Shown piece after piece: positions 24,574 through 32,792 of a DNA stretch of 41,977 nucleotides. Below the pieces are notes generated by a model. That model was not told the origin of the DNA. It ran no database searches and saw only the letters and a program-made list of their open reading frames with translations. Numbering within the stretch: the stretch's first letter is position 1; the number at the start of each line of letters is the position of its first letter. The position numbers were made by a program, and so were the translations under genes. This DNA is from CAZMGD01 sp964565705 (lineage in GTDB: Bacteria; Actinomycetota; Acidimicrobiia; Acidimicrobiales; Ilumatobacteraceae): NCBI GenBank assembly GCA_964565705.1, contig CAZMGD010000028.1, forward strand, positions 1 to 41,977, in the 5' to 3' direction.

Positions 24574-25446
24574 ATGCATCAGGGGGATGGAACCGTCAAC
24601 GAGGTCGGCCGGGTCGGCATCGTCGGCTCGGGCATCATGGGCGCCGGGCTGGCCGAGGTCGTCGCCAGGGCCGGCTACGAGGTCGTCGTCCGGTCGAGGT
24701 CCAAGCAGACCGCCGACGCGCTGACTGCCGGCCTCGCGAAGAACCTCGCCAAGCAGGTCGAGCGCGGACGCCTGGACGCGGCGACCCGCGATGCCGTGCT
24801 CGGGCGGGTCAGCGCCACCGATCACCTCGGCGACCTCCACGACTGCGACCTCGTCATCGAGAGCGTGATCGAGGACCTGCCGACCAAGACCGCTCTGTTC
24901 TCCGAGCTCGAGCAGATCGTGAAGCCCGATGCCGTGCTCGCCACCAACACCTCGACGCTGCCCGTGGTGGAGATGGCCGTCGCCACGCAGCGTCCGGACC
25001 GGGTGTGCGGCATCCACTTCTTCAACCCCGCACCGGCGATGAAGCTGGTCGAGATCGTCCGCCCGCTCACCGCGTCGGACACGACGATCGAGCTCGCGTC
25101 GGCGTTCGCCACGAGCTGCGGCAAAGACGTCGTGCACGTCGCCGACCGCGCCGGCTTCGTCGTCAATGCCCTGTTGTTCCCGTACCTCAACAACGCGGTC
25201 CGTCTGTACGAGCAGGGCACAGCGAGCGTCGCCGACATCGACACCGCGATGAAGGGCGGCTGCAACTTCCCGATGGGCCCGTTCGCGCTGCTCGACCTGG
25301 TCGGCCTCGACACCTCCGTGTCGATCCTCGATGCCCTCTACGAGGAGTTCCGCGATCCGAACTACGCCGCGGTGCCGACGCTGCGGCGGATGGTCACCGC
25401 CGGCCACCTCGGCCGCAAGACCGGCCGCGGCTTCCACACCTACTGA
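24574..25446 (+). CDS. 3-hydroxybutyryl-CoA (3-hydroxyacyl-CoA) dehydrogenase
   Basis: A 290-residue NAD(P)-dependent enzyme that interconverts acetoacetyl-CoA-type thioesters and 3-hydroxyacyl-CoA. The Rossmann motif VGIVGSGIMGAGLAEVVARAG (near 11-31), ESVIEDLPTKTALFSEL, NTSTLPV, the catalytic histidine in CGIHFFNPAPAMKLVEIV and the C-terminal GCNFPMGPFALLDLVGLD are all intact. Length fits the single-domain Hbd/PaaH group. With the ethylmalonyl-CoA mutase 1.6 kb away it could feed the ethylmalonyl-CoA pathway or serve fatty-acid or PHB metabolism; specificity is not readable. Confidence 0.92.
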   Translation: MHQGDGTVNEVGRVGIVGSGIMGAGLAEVVARAGYEVVVRSRSKQTADALTAGLAKNLAKQVERGRLDAATRDAVLGRVSATDHLGDLHDCDLVIESVIEDLPTKTALFSELEQIVKPDAVLATNTSTLPVVEMAVATQRPDRVCGIHFFNPAPAMKLVEIVRPLTASDTTIELASAFATSCGKDVVHVADRAGFVVNALLFPYLNNAVRLYEQGTASVADIDTAMKGGCNFPMGPFALLDLVGLDTSVSILDALYEEFRDPNYAAVPTLRRMVTAGHLGRKTGRGFHTY

Positions 25447-25466
25447 ACTCCCCCCCCAACCCAACC

Positions 25467-25737
25467 CGAACCTGCGGCGCGAACGCGCCCGGAACGGGCG
25501 CACATCGACCGCAAGTTCGAGGTAAGAAACGAACCTGCGGCGCGAACGCGCCCGGAACGGGCGCACATCGACCGCAAGTTCGNNNNNNNNNNNNNNNNNN
25601 NNNNNNNNNNNNNNNNNNNNNNNNNNNNNNNNNNNNNNNNNNNNNNNNNNNNNNNNNNNNNNNNNNNNNNNNNNNNNNNNNNAACGAACCTGCGGCGCGA
25701 ACGCGCCCGGAACGGGCGCACATCGACCGCAAGTTCG
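25467..25737 (+). repeat. Tandem array of 53-bp hairpin units, broken by assembly gap
   Basis: Identical 53-bp units lie at 25467-25519, 25530-25582 and 25685-25737, with a 10-bp spacer (AGGTAAGAAA) between the first two, a 63-bp period. Each unit is an inverted repeat: CGAACcTGCGG pairs with CCGCAagTTCG, and inside it GCGCCCG pairs with CGGGCGC around GAA. The gap falls inside the array and the third unit is preceded by AAC, as the spacer predicts, so the true copy number is unknown. It sits between two co-oriented genes and may act as a stack of terminators. Confidence 0.85.
25583..25682. other. Assembly gap of 100 Ns
   Basis: A run of exactly 100 unknown bases, the conventional size for a gap of unknown length, positioned inside the tandem hairpin array that probably caused it. 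Confidence 0.97.
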
Positions 25738-25764
25738 CTGGGGGGGTGGGTACGGTGCACGCCT

Positions 25765-26442
25765 GTGGGCAACGACCGCTTCGCCGAGTTGGCGTCCGCG
25801 TTCGACCTGCCGCGGGTGGAACCCGATCCGTCGCCGTGGCAGTTCCCCGATCCCGAGCGCGCCGACGCGGACGGCTTCGTCGCGGTCGGGGGTGACCTCG
25901 GCGCCGGCACGCTGCTCGCTGCGTACCGATCCGGGCTGTTCCCGATGCCTGCTCGGCGCCAGCTCGGCTGGTGGTCGCCCGACCCCCGCGGGATCATCCC
26001 GATCGACGGGCTACACGTCAGCCGGACGCTGCGGCGCAACTGCGCGCGGTTCGACGTGCGAGCCAACACGTCGTTCTCCGAGGTGATGGCGGCCTGCGGC
26101 GATCCGCGGCGGCCACACGGCTGGATCAACCGGCAGTTCGTGGCCGCCTACAGCCACCTCCACGCGCTCGGCTGGGCCCACAGCGTGGAGGTGTACCGGG
26201 GCGACGAGCTGGTCGGCGGTGTCTACGGCGTCGGCATCGGGCGCTTCTTCGCCGGCGAGAGCATGTTCCACCGTGCCACGGACGCATCGAAGGTCGCGCT
26301 GGTCGCACTGATCGACATCCTCGGAGCACGCGGCGCGACGCTGTTCGACGTGCAGTGGAGCACCGACCACCTGCGCTCACTCGGCGCCATCGACGTGCCT
26401 CGCTCCGAGTACCTGCGCCGACTGGCCGACGCCGTCGGATGA
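25765..26442 (+). CDS. aat: Leucyl/phenylalanyl-tRNA-protein transferase
   Basis: A 225-residue enzyme that adds Leu or Phe to proteins with basic N-termini, marking them for ClpS/ClpAP-type degradation in the N-degron pathway. The family landmarks are present: FVAVGGDLGAGTLLAAYRSG, LFPM followed by WWSPDPRGIIP, GWINRQFVAAYSHLHALGWA with HSVEVY, and GGVYGVGIGRFFAGESMF. GTG 25765 lies 8 nt after TACGGT (25751-25756), a leaderless signature. Its stop overlaps the following lipoprotein start by 4 bp. Confidence 0.95.
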   Translation: MGNDRFAELASAFDLPRVEPDPSPWQFPDPERADADGFVAVGGDLGAGTLLAAYRSGLFPMPARRQLGWWSPDPRGIIPIDGLHVSRTLRRNCARFDVRANTSFSEVMAACGDPRRPHGWINRQFVAAYSHLHALGWAHSVEVYRGDELVGGVYGVGIGRFFAGESMFHRATDASKVALVALIDILGARGATLFDVQWSTDHLRSLGAIDVPRSEYLRRLADAVG

Positions 26443-26994
26443 GGACGGCCTGGCTCGCCGCAGCCGCCCTGCTCCCACTCGCATGCTGCGCTGATGGCGG
26501 CGACACCTCGTCGACGCCTGCGGCCCTCGCGCTGCTCGAATCGTCGCGGGATCCGACGACGCCCGACCGTTTCGAGGTGTGGGTGTGCCGTGTCCCGACG
26601 GACACGACCGACCCGACGTACGTGTCCGACGGGGTGCGGCTCGCACTCACGACCAGCGAGCTCGTGGAGCGGATCGGGCCAGCTGTGACTGCGTACTTCG
26701 ACGAGCTCGCCCACGGCGCCTACTCGATCGGGTTCGTGCCGGGCGGGGAGGTGGCGCTCGCGCCCGGCGGGCGTGGCGATCCACCTCGTCGACCAGTCGC
26801 CTGCCGTGTGCGGCCATCCAACGGACGACCCCTGCACCGGCATCGAACGTCGGCAGGTCGTGCTGACCGGCGAGAACCCGCAGACCGACCTGCTCGGGAC
26901 CGGTGACGTGCAGACGGTCATGGGCTGGACGGTGCGCGTCGAGCGCGTCGACCACGCGTCCGCCACGCTGGCGCTGACACCTACCGCTCGGTAA
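26439..26994 (+). pseudogene. Secreted metalloprotease-like lipoprotein with internal deletion
   Basis: The ATG at 26439 (ATGA overlap with aat) opens a lipoprotein signal (LLPLACCADGGD) and FEVWVCRVPTDTTDPTYVSD, followed by AVTAYFDELAHGAYSIGFV. This resembles the N-terminus of secreted zinc-protease-like proteins. Near 26760 the frame changes, and a second frame continues with PAGVAIHLVDQSPAVCGHP and DLLGTGDVQTVMGWTVRVE, which resembles the C-terminal domain of the same kind of protein. The central catalytic region with its expected HExxH is missing, about 200-250 residues by my memory of such proteins. I read this as an out-of-frame deletion; two tiny genes or an assembly error are alternatives. 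Confidence 0.6.
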
Positions 26995-27004
26995 CACTTT
27001 CGCC

Positions 27005-28963
27005 ATGAGGGAGCGCGGCGAGCCGTGGGTGATGCGGACGTACTCGGGTCATTCGTCGGCGAGGGCGTCGAACGAGCTGTATCGCACGAACCTTGCCAAG
27101 GGTCAGACCGGGTTGTCGATCGCGTTCGACCTTCCGACGCAGACCGGCTACGACCCCGATCATCCGCTCGCCCGCGGCGAGGTCGGCAAGGTCGGGGTAC
27201 CTGTCGTGCACCTCGGCCACATGCGGACCCTGCTGGACGGCCTCCCGCCGGGGCGGATGAACACGTCGATGACGATCAACGCGACCGCGGCGTGGCTACT
27301 GGCGTTGTACGTCGCCAACGCGGCCGAGCAGGGCATGCCATCGGCGGAGCTGCGGGGCACGACGCAGAACGACATCGTCAAGGAGTACTTGTCGCGCGGT
27401 ACGTACATCTTCGGTCCCGAGCCGAGCCGCCGCCTGATCGTCGACATGGTGGCGTGGTGCGCGCACCACGCTCCGCTCTGGAACCCGATGAACGTCTGCA
27501 GCTACCACCTGCAGGAGGCGGGCGCGACCCCGGCGCAGGAGATCGCCTACTCTCTGGCCACGGCGATCGGGGTGCTCGACGCGGTGCGCGAGTCCGGGCA
27601 GGTCGAGCCGGAGCGCTTCGCGCAAGTGTTCGCGTCGATCTCGTTCTNNNNNNNNNNGTTCTTCGTCAACGCAGGCATCCGCTTCATCGAAGAGATGTGC
27701 AAGCTCCGGGCATTCACCGAGCTGTGGGACCGGATCGGCCTGGAGCGCTACGGCGTGACCGACGCGAAGGCCCGCCGCTTCCGGTACGGAGTGCAGGTCA
27801 ACTCCCTCGGCCTCACCGAGGCGCAACCGGAGAACAACGTGCAGCGGATCGTGCTCGAGATGCTCGCGGTCACGCTGTCGAAGCGTGCTCGGGCCCGCAG
27901 CGTGCAGCTCCCGGCGTGGAACGAGGCCCTCGGCCTGCCGCGCCCGTGGGATCAGCAGTGGTCGTTGCGGATGCAACAGGTGCTCGCGTTCGAGAGCGAT
28001 CTGTTGGAGTACGACGACATCTTCGACGGCAGCCATGTCGTCACGACGGCCACCGCCGAGATCTCCGAGGCAGCGTGGGCCGAGCTGCAGGACGTGCTCG
28101 CGATGGGTGGGGCGTTCGAGGCGGTCGACGAGCTGAAGGGACGGCTCGTCAGGTCGATGGCCGCGCGGACCCGTGACATCGAGTCCGGCGATCAGATCGT
28201 GATCGGGGTCAACCGGTTCACCGAGTCCGAGCCGTCACCGCTGGGTGGCGAGGGCAACATCTTGAAGGTCGATCCGGACGTGGAGGCGGAGTTGGTCGAC
28301 GAGGTGCGAGCGTGGCGCAAGGAGCGCGACGAGGCTGCGGTCAGCGCTGCGCTCGACGGGCTGCGCGCCGCCGCTCGCGACGGGTCGAACGTCATGCCGC
28401 CGTCGATCGCGCTGGCTGCGGCGGGCGGCACGACCGGCGAGTGGGCCGCGGTGCTGCGCGAGGAGTTCGGCGAGTACCGGGCGCCGACGGGCGTCAGCGC
28501 CGCGCTCGGCCGCCGGATCGGGCCGCTGGCCGAGGTCGCCGAGTTCGTGAAGACCATCCCTGGCGGCCCACCGAAGCTGCTCGTCGCCAAGCCCGGCCTG
28601 GACGGCCACAGCAACGGCGCCGAGCAGATCGCCGTCGCCGCCCGCGACTCGGGCATGGAGGTCGTCTACAGCGGCATCCGCCTCACCCCCGCGCAGATCG
28701 CGGCGAGCGCTCGGGACGAGGACCCCGACGTCATCGGGATCTCGATCCTGTCGGGCAGCCACCTCGCCCTCGTGCCCGAGATCATCGAACGGCTACGGGC
28801 CGAGGGGGTCACGTCACCCGTCGTCGTCGGCGGGATCATCCCCGAGGACGACCGACCCCGCCTTCTGGCCGCCGGTGTCACCGCGGTGTTCACGCCGAAG
28901 GACTACGAGCTGGCGCGGATCATGCGCGACATCGCCGATCTGGCGATCGGCCGCCGCGCCTGA
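27005..28963 (+). CDS. meaA: Ethylmalonyl-CoA mutase (coenzyme B12-dependent)
   Basis: About 650 residues, full length for MeaA. The N-terminal catalytic barrel starts WVMRTYSGHSSARASNELYR, then GLSIAFDLPTQTGYD, GRMNTSMTINATAAWLLALY, GTTQNDIVKEYLSRGTYIF and NPMNVCSYHLQEAGATPAQE. The C-terminal cobalamin domain carries KPGLDGHSNGAEQIAVAARD with the D-x-H-x2-G ligand loop, and GISILSGSHL. It rearranges ethylmalonyl-CoA to methylsuccinyl-CoA in acetate assimilation. The 10 Ns at 27648-27657 sit inside the conserved SISFFVNAGIRF; see the finding. Methylmalonyl- or isobutyryl-CoA mutase is less likely from the motifs. Confidence 0.88.
   Translation: MRERGEPWVMRTYSGHSSARASNELYRTNLAKGQTGLSIAFDLPTQTGYDPDHPLARGEVGKVGVPVVHLGHMRTLLDGLPPGRMNTSMTINATAAWLLALYVANAAEQGMPSAELRGTTQNDIVKEYLSRGTYIFGPEPSRRLIVDMVAWCAHHAPLWNPMNVCSYHLQEAGATPAQEIAYSLATAIGVLDAVRESGQVEPERFAQVFASISFXXXXFFVNAGIRFIEEMCKLRAFTELWDRIGLERYGVTDAKARRFRYGVQVNSLGLTEAQPENNVQRIVLEMLAVTLSKRARARSVQLPAWNEALGLPRPWDQQWSLRMQQVLAFESDLLEYDDIFDGSHVVTTATAEISEAAWAELQDVLAMGGAFEAVDELKGRLVRSMAARTRDIESGDQIVIGVNRFTESEPSPLGGEGNILKVDPDVEAELVDEVRAWRKERDEAAVSAALDGLRAAARDGSNVMPPSIALAAAGGTTGEWAAVLREEFGEYRAPTGVSAALGRRIGPLAEVAEFVKTIPGGPPKLLVAKPGLDGHSNGAEQIAVAARDSGMEVVYSGIRLTPAQIAASARDEDPDVIGISILSGSHLALVPEIIERLRAEGVTSPVVVGGIIPEDDRPRLLAAGVTAVFTPKDYELARIMRDIADLAIGRRA
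27648..27657. other. 10-N scaffold join inside meaA
   Basis: The bases before the run end in GTTCT and those after begin GTTCTTCGTC. Removing the Ns and one GTTCT gives an uninterrupted SISFFVNAGIRF, so the contigs most likely overlap by 5 bases and nothing is missing. Confidence 0.8.
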
Positions 28964-28967
28964 ACGA

Positions 28968-29681
28968 TCAGGCGGGGGCGGGGACGTCGGCGCGCTGGGC
29001 GTCGATCCAGCGCTCGAGCTCGGGGCCGCTCTCGAAGCTCGTGATCAACGCGTAGCGGGGCGCGTCGCCGGGGTGGACGACGACGTGCCACAGGCGCTGG
29101 GTGTCGACCACGAAGCGAGCGCCGCGGTGCAGGGGCACGCGGATCTCGGTGTCGGGGTCGGGCAGGCCGTCGGGCCCGTTGTCCATGAGCAGCATGTAGC
29201 TGTCTGGGTTGTCGGTCAGCTCCAACCAGGAGCGCACGACCCACCCCTCGTCGTCGGGGTTGAACCGGTTGTTGTCGTCGCGGTGGATCGACCGGATCGC
29301 GGCGTCGCGATCCTGCGGCTCGAGCTTGATGATCCGCACCCGGCCAAAGTTGGCGCCCACCGAGGCGACGTAGTCGCGCAGGGTCGGTGCGAGGTCGGCG
29401 TTGCTGGTGAACAGGGCGTCCTTGTCGGTCTTGCCCTTGTCCCAGAACCCGCGGCAATCGAGCTGCCCGTCGGCCGAGGCGATCGGCGCGAAGTTGGTGT
29501 CGCCGCCGCTCTTCCACTCCATGTACTCGAGCGTCTCGTACTCCTGCGCCGGCACGTCGAAGTCGGCGTCGGTCAGGGCGACGAAACCAGTGGACGACAG
29601 AGCGGCCAGGCGCAGGTGGTCGGTGTGCAGAGGGATCGTGACGGACCAGTGGTCCTGGTTCGGCCAGAAGGCGGACTCCAT
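28968..29681 (-). CDS. Putative Fe(II)/2-oxoglutarate oxygenase-like protein
   Basis: A 237-residue protein. Late in the chain, RSIHRDDNNRFNPDDEGWVV offers an H-x-D pair, and RLWHVVVHPGDAPRYALITS gives a distal histidine followed by Arg, the order seen in double-stranded beta-helix oxygenases such as the aspartyl hydroxylase group. The N-terminal half (DHWSVTIPLHTDHLRLAALS) is unfamiliar. Function is inferred only from this motif order. ATG 29681 has TAGACT 7 nt upstream on the reverse strand. It converges with meaA, with 4 bp between the stops. Confidence 0.5.
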   Translation of the reverse strand: MESAFWPNQDHWSVTIPLHTDHLRLAALSSTGFVALTDADFDVPAQEYETLEYMEWKSGGDTNFAPIASADGQLDCRGFWDKGKTDKDALFTSNADLAPTLRDYVASVGANFGRVRIIKLEPQDRDAAIRSIHRDDNNRFNPDDEGWVVRSWLELTDNPDSYMLLMDNGPDGLPDPDTEIRVPLHRGARFVVDTQRLWHVVVHPGDAPRYALITSFESGPELERWIDAQRADVPAPA

Positions 29682-29718
29682 GTCCCAGAGTCTACGAACA
29701 GGCCCCGCCGGGGGCCGG

Positions 29719-30126
29719 TCATCCAGGCGCCGGTGTGACCGATGCCGGGTCGGCCGCCGCCGTCGTGACCGGCGCGGTGACGACGACGGTGGAGGGAGGC
29801 AGCTGCAGCGTCTGGCCGGCCTGGATCTGGTCCGCGTTCGTGATCCCGTTGAGGGCGATCAACTCCTGCTGCGACACGCCGAACGCGTTGGCGATCGAGG
29901 AGATGGAGTCACCGCGCTGCACGACGTAGAAGCGGGGTTGGGTCGTGGTGGTCGGCAGCGTGGTCGTCGTCGTGGTGGCCGCGGTGAGCGGCGGCAGCGA
30001 GCTGCCCACCTTCTCGGGCCGAAAGCCGCACGCACCGACGACCACGACGAAGGCCAGGGCGCCCACCACCGGCACGGTCGCGCGGATCGTGGCCGACCGC
30101 CCGGTGCTGACTGCATCCGCCGGCAT
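29719..30126 (-). CDS. LysM-domain lipoprotein
   Basis: A 135-residue envelope protein with an N-terminal hydrophobic segment and lipobox (VVGAC, Cys near residue 33), a Thr-rich linker, then a LysM module YVVQRGDSISSIANAFGVSQ through IQAGQTLQLP that should bind peptidoglycan N-acetylglucosamine. It lacks an enzymatic domain, so it may be an accessory or anchoring protein. ATG 30126 has TAGGCT 8 nt upstream (leaderless). It lies 11 nt downstream of the prenyl synthase gene on the same strand, so read-through is possible. Confidence 0.88.
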   Translation of the reverse strand: MPADAVSTGRSATIRATVPVVGALAFVVVVGACGFRPEKVGSSLPPLTAATTTTTTLPTTTTQPRFYVVQRGDSISSIANAFGVSQQELIALNGITNADQIQAGQTLQLPPSTVVVTAPVTTAAADPASVTPAPG

Positions 30127-30137
30127 GGCGGCGAAGC

Positions 30138-31196
30138 CTAGGTGACCCGGTCGGTGACGAACACCGCGAGGTCGGTCAACTCGGCGCGCACGGCGTCGGT
30201 GGTCGGGACGTCGTCGAGCGCGGCGATCGCCTCGTCGCGCAGCGCAGCGATGCGCTGCTCCACCAGGTCGAGCGCGCCGGTGTCGACGATTGCCTGCTGC
30301 ACCGTCGCGACCGCGTGCTCGTCGAGCGCAGTGCCGACCCGGTCGAGCACGGCGCGCTGCACCGGCGTCGCGTGGGCCACCGCGGTGGCCAGCAGCGGGG
30401 TCGGCTTGCCTTCACGGAGATCGTCGCCGACAGGCTTGCCGGTCTGCTCGGGGCGACCGAACGCGCCCATCACGTCGTCGCGCATCTGGAACGCGTCGCC
30501 GAGCGGCAAGCCGTAGGCGCTGAGCGGCGGCAACCAGCGGTCGCCGTCGTCGGGCGCGGCCAGCAGCGCGCCGAGCTGCAGCGGCCGCTCGACGGTGTAC
30601 TTGCCGCTCTTGTAGCGGCAGATCCGCTCGGCGACCTCGAGCCGTCGCTCGCGCCGCGCCGAACCGAGCACGTCGAGCAGCTGGCCGACGTTGACCTCCA
30701 GTCGCATCTCGTTCCAGAGCGCCCACACCGACGGCTCGGCGCCGATGAGCAGGGTGTCGGCGTACACGTGAGCGACGTCACCGACGAGCAGGGCGACCCC
30801 TTCGCCGAAGCGCCGCGGTTCGCCCACGCCGCCGTCGTCGACCAGCTGGCGGGCGAAGCGCCGGTGCACCGTCTCCTCGCCGCGCCTGGTCGCCGAGTCG
30901 TCCATCACGTCGTCGTGGAACAGCGCGAACGCGTGCAGGATCTCGAGCGCCGCACCGGCGGCGATCACCCGGTCGTCCTCGGGGTCGCCACCAGCGGCGA
31001 CGAAGCCCCAGTGACAGAACGCCGGACGAAGCCGCTTGCCGCCGCCCAGCACGAGGCGGGCGATCTCGTCGGCCGGGATGCGCAGGTCAGGATCGAGGGC
31101 CGCCCAGCGTGCGGCCTCCGCGGCGGTCAGCTCGGCGAGGCGCGATTCGACGCGCGACGCGATCGAGGCGAGCGACGGCGGCGCGGCGGTGGGCAC
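30138..31196 (-). CDS. Polyprenyl (geranylgeranyl-type) diphosphate synthase
   Basis: A 352-residue trans-prenyltransferase that extends allylic diphosphates with IPP. The first aspartate-rich motif DDVMDD (95-100) is followed by ATRRGEETVHR, and the second is reduced to DDVMGAFGRPE (240-250), acceptable in many bacterial enzymes. GGGKRLRPAF is the IPP-binding basic region. Chain length cannot be set from sequence alone, but residues before DDVMDD (ALFHDD) suggest C20 or longer. It is followed by the LysM gene and preceded by xseB on the same strand, 8 nt away. Confidence 0.9.
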   Translation of the reverse strand: MPTAAPPSLASIASRVESRLAELTAAEAARWAALDPDLRIPADEIARLVLGGGKRLRPAFCHWGFVAAGGDPEDDRVIAAGAALEILHAFALFHDDVMDDSATRRGEETVHRRFARQLVDDGGVGEPRRFGEGVALLVGDVAHVYADTLLIGAEPSVWALWNEMRLEVNVGQLLDVLGSARRERRLEVAERICRYKSGKYTVERPLQLGALLAAPDDGDRWLPPLSAYGLPLGDAFQMRDDVMGAFGRPEQTGKPVGDDLREGKPTPLLATAVAHATPVQRAVLDRVGTALDEHAVATVQQAIVDTGALDLVEQRIAALRDEAIAALDDVPTTDAVRAELTDLAVFVTDRVT

Positions 31197-31204
31197 GGCG
31201 TCGG

Positions 31205-31411
31205 TCAGGCGTCGAGGTCGGCGACGACCTGCTCGATGTGCACCCGAGCGGCACCGATGCGCTCACGGCAGAGGCGGATCAGCTCGGCGGCGCGGCGCAC
31301 GCGCTCGGCGAGCACGTCGACGTCGACGTCGGAGCGCTCCAACTCGGTGAGGATCGCGTCGAGCTCTCGCTGTGCGTCGGCGTAGCCGATCGGGGTGGGC
31401 TGCTCAGCCAT
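31205..31411 (-). CDS. xseB: Exodeoxyribonuclease VII small subunit
   Basis: A 68-residue coiled-coil-like protein with the family pattern IGYADAQRELDAILTELERS, then LAERVRRAAELIRLCRERI. It binds the large subunit to make exonuclease VII, which degrades single-stranded DNA from both ends. The start codon at 31411 overlaps the xseA stop at 31404, so the two are translationally coupled as in most bacteria. It precedes the prenyl synthase gene in the same direction. Confidence 0.9.
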   Translation of the reverse strand: MAEQPTPIGYADAQRELDAILTELERSDVDVDVLAERVRRAAELIRLCRERIGAARVHIEQVVADLDA

Positions 31412-32780
31412 CGGTCCGATCCTCGCTGGGGGCGGTCGAGCGCGTCACGAGCGCCACCGTACTGTCGAGGCTGCCCCCGGCCACCTGCGTCCGGAGCCGA
31501 TCGCCAGGTTGCAGCGTGGCCGGATCGCGCACGAGCCGGCCATCCGCGGTGCGGGTGATCGACCATCCGCGCCGCAGCAGCAGCGCCGGATCGGCCATGC
31601 GAACCTGGGCCTCGACGGCGTCGAGGCTCCGTGATGCCCCGGCGAGCTGCGCGACCGGCCGGGTCCGCAGGGTGGTCGAGGCGATGTCGAGCCGGGTGCC
31701 GGCGCGCTCCACGATCGAGCGGGCGGCGACGTCGAGACGGCGGGCACGTTCCGTCGTGCGTTCGTCGGCCCGGGTGACCGCCGCGTCGGTGCGACGTTGC
31801 GCCGTGTGGGCGATCTCCACGAGCCGGCCCGCCACACGGTCGAGGTGCCGGGTGCTGGCCCCGCGGATCGCGTCGAACCGCTGTTCCATGCCCGCGGCAT
31901 ACGCGGCGACGCGTTCGACGAGATGTGCGGCGCACGCGGTCGGGGTCTTCAGCGCGGCGTGCGCCGCCATGTCGGCGACGCTGCGATCGATCTCGTGGCC
32001 GAGCCCGGTCAGCACTGGGCGGCGACTGGCCGCGATCGCCATCACGACGACCTCCGTGTCGAAGATCGCGAGATCGGTGCGCGACCCGCCGCCGCGCACG
32101 AGCGCCAGCGCGTCCACCCGTGGCGCCCGTTCGCTCGTGCTGAACCAGCGCACCGCATTGCTGATCTGCGCTGCCGCAGTCTCTCCTTGCACTCGGACAT
32201 CGACGACGTACAGGCGGAAGGCCATGCCGCTGCGCTCGATCTCGTGCTGGAAGTCGGCCCACGCCGCGCTGCCCGCGCTGGTGACGACGCCAACCCGCAG
32301 CGGTGCCGGGCTGAACGGAACCTTGGCGTTCGCCGCGAGGGCGCCGTCGGCGTCGAGGCGGCGGATCAGCGACTCGCGGTTCAGCGCCAGCTCACCGAGC
32401 GTGAACCGCGGATCGAGCCCGCTCATCTTCAGGCTCAGCTTGCCGTTCACCGAATAGAAGTCGAGCTGGCCGAAGATGCGCACCTTCAACCCGTCGGCCA
32501 GCGTCAGACGGTGCTTCTTCAGCATCGGTTGCAGCCGGCTGCGCGACGGCGCGAACAGGGCGACGTCGATCGAGGCGGCCGCGCCGTCCACGTGCTCGAC
32601 CAGCTTGAAGTAGAGGTGCGGGCCACCCGCGCGCAGGCTGTGGATCTCGCCGCGCACCCACACCCCGTCGTTGAACCGCTTGCGCAGCGAGTCGTTGATC
32701 GCCGTCGCCAGCTGCGACACCGTGTACGTGTCGTCTCCCGGAGCGTCGGCGACATCCCCCAGATCGAACGCAGGCTGCAC
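31404..32780 (-). CDS. xseA: Exodeoxyribonuclease VII large subunit
   Basis: A 458-residue large subunit. An N-terminal OB-fold begins TYTVSQLATAINDSLRKRF with VWVRGEIHS and DGLKVRIFGQLDFYSVNGKL. The catalytic domain has LRVGVVTSAGSAAWADFQHE, RGGGSRTDLAIFDTEVVVMA and TGLGHEIDRSVADMAAHAAL, then a long helical segment of about 200 residues. GTG 32780 is chosen because upstream sequence in the same open frame is the 87-bp dispersed repeat, not a conserved domain; no leaderless box is visible, so the exact start is open. It is coupled to xseB by overlap. Confidence 0.9.
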   Translation of the reverse strand: MQPAFDLGDVADAPGDDTYTVSQLATAINDSLRKRFNDGVWVRGEIHSLRAGGPHLYFKLVEHVDGAAASIDVALFAPSRSRLQPMLKKHRLTLADGLKVRIFGQLDFYSVNGKLSLKMSGLDPRFTLGELALNRESLIRRLDADGALAANAKVPFSPAPLRVGVVTSAGSAAWADFQHEIERSGMAFRLYVVDVRVQGETAAAQISNAVRWFSTSERAPRVDALALVRGGGSRTDLAIFDTEVVVMAIAASRRPVLTGLGHEIDRSVADMAAHAALKTPTACAAHLVERVAAYAAGMEQRFDAIRGASTRHLDRVAGRLVEIAHTAQRRTDAAVTRADERTTERARRLDVAARSIVERAGTRLDIASTTLRTRPVAQLAGASRSLDAVEAQVRMADPALLLRRGWSITRTADGRLVRDPATLQPGDRLRTQVAGGSLDSTVALVTRSTAPSEDRTDG

Positions 32781-32792
32781 CGTTCCATCATG

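Noticed and set aside
25467..25737. CRISPR array
   Set aside because: Units are 53 bp with a 10-bp spacer, the repeats themselves are nested hairpins, and no cas gene is near.
26773..26994. A separate 73-residue gene after the lipoprotein start
   Set aside because: Its residues look like the C-terminal domain of the same protease-like family and its start lies inside the broken frame; one disrupted gene explains both.
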